From Eretmocerus hayati (Eukaryota; Arthropoda; Insecta; Hymenoptera; Aphelinidae), in contig CM056741.1 in assembly GCA_029851415.1 (NCBI GenBank), positions 176,001,021 to 176,065,020 of the forward strand: a DNA stretch of 64,000 bases, given 5' to 3'. A program made the translations under genes and the position numbers. The first letter of the stretch is position 1. Each line of letters begins with the position of its first letter. This document shows positions 63,400 through 64,000 of this stretch, one piece after another. The notes below the pieces were generated by a model. The model ran no database searches, had not been told where the DNA came from, and saw only the letters and a list, made by a program, of their open reading frames with translations.

Positions 63400-64000
63400 A
63401 TGTGCGTATATTATAGGTTAGGAGGTTCCCGCGGCCGAGTTATTCCCACTTTTCTCCGATTCCCTTATGACTTGGGCTAAGCGATGGATTGAGGAATACA
63501 AGTTGGACAAGAACAAGTATTCGACAACTCGTCTCATACTTTGAATCATCAAACTTTCAATGTAAGGTGTATTTTCAAGGTCCATGGTCGCGGTGCACGG
63601 CGACCGCATCGCCTTAAACTAAAATTGTTTAAACAATTGACGAAAATTGATTTTTCGGGGCGGAAACTCATTTCACTAGGTATTTAGAGTAATTCTAAAT
63701 CGAAAGTTACTCTTGTAATTTTTCGCTAAAATCGATAGTTTTCAAGTTATACGTCTTTTTAAATTTTAAAACACGATTTTTGCAATTTTCAACGTTAAAT
63801 ATTAGTAACAACAAAGTAAAAAATGACTATTCTGATCTTCTTGGTAATCAGTTCTCCAAACCTTTATCAACAATATCCCGTATCAAGAAGCATCAGGAAG
63901 CAATGTTTCCTGCCCAAAACCTTATTTTTCACCCAATTGTTTATGACGCCTTCGCGCGTGTTGGAGCATACCTGGAAGACTCGCGCGCCAGGGGACTCTA
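63120..64000. mobile_element. Left arm of a foldback related to the 21.4-kb palindrome, cut by the window edge
   Basis: From GGAAAATTATTCGGACGAGG through CCATGTTGCCAGGCCGAAAT and AATTGTTTAAACAATTGAC to TTGCAATTTTCAACGTTAAA the order of blocks matches the left arm at 21385-21675 (AAAAATTATTCCCATTGAA, CCATGTGGCCAGTCGAAAT, AATTGTTTAAACAAATTATC, TTGCGATTTTCAACGGCTGA). It contains an inserted segment at 63250-63600 that the 21.4-kb copy lacks. The inverted partner would lie beyond base 64000. Confidence 0.6.

Overview
This is a eukaryotic, AT-rich window, most likely from an insect or another arthropod. The reasons are GT-AG introns of about 75-300 bases plus one of 2.7 kb, a split kleisin gene, a decayed jockey-type retrotransposon, GT/TG microsatellites, and many two-base TA-flanked inverted-repeat elements. 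No bacterial gene organisation is present. I cannot fix the species from sequence alone.

Layout. (1) 1-6045, + strand: the 3' nine exons of a kleisin (cohesin RAD21/REC8 family) gene, cut at its 5' end by the window edge and ending in a recognisable C-terminal winged-helix domain. Its large intron holds an old foldback repeat, a diverged tandem duplication, a long GT microsatellite and a hammerhead-like motif of the kind found in Penelope-like elements. (2) 7.0-8.8 kb: exon-like pieces with good splice sites that I cannot name. (3) 8.8-9.42 kb: a GC- and CpG-rich block ending in a short ATG exon with a good donor, a candidate 5' end of a + strand gene. Two further unassigned exon candidates (12786-12908 and 31663-31776) lie downstream. 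(4) 9.4-64 kb: mostly non-coding, and unusually rich in long palindromic (foldback) elements and MITE-like repeats. The clearest are at 11312-12341, 12974-13884, 14396-15862, 21038-22982, 24148-25075, 34315-38350 (nested), 41337-42726, 44600-45916 and 46933-48703, with the left arm of another running off the right edge from about 63120. (5) 54.0-55.8 kb, - strand: a 5S rRNA-derived fragment and a dead jockey reverse-transcriptase remnant. (6) 58.4-59.06 kb: a GC-rich island with a perfect 71-bp inverted repeat and three tandem units of about 60 bp.

The only confidently functional gene is the kleisin, which acts in sister-chromatid cohesion. The rest does not form an operon-like system. Its main feature is the density of foldback elements. 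They share terminal motifs and internal units, some are nested, and several could fold into hairpins hundreds of base pairs long if transcribed.
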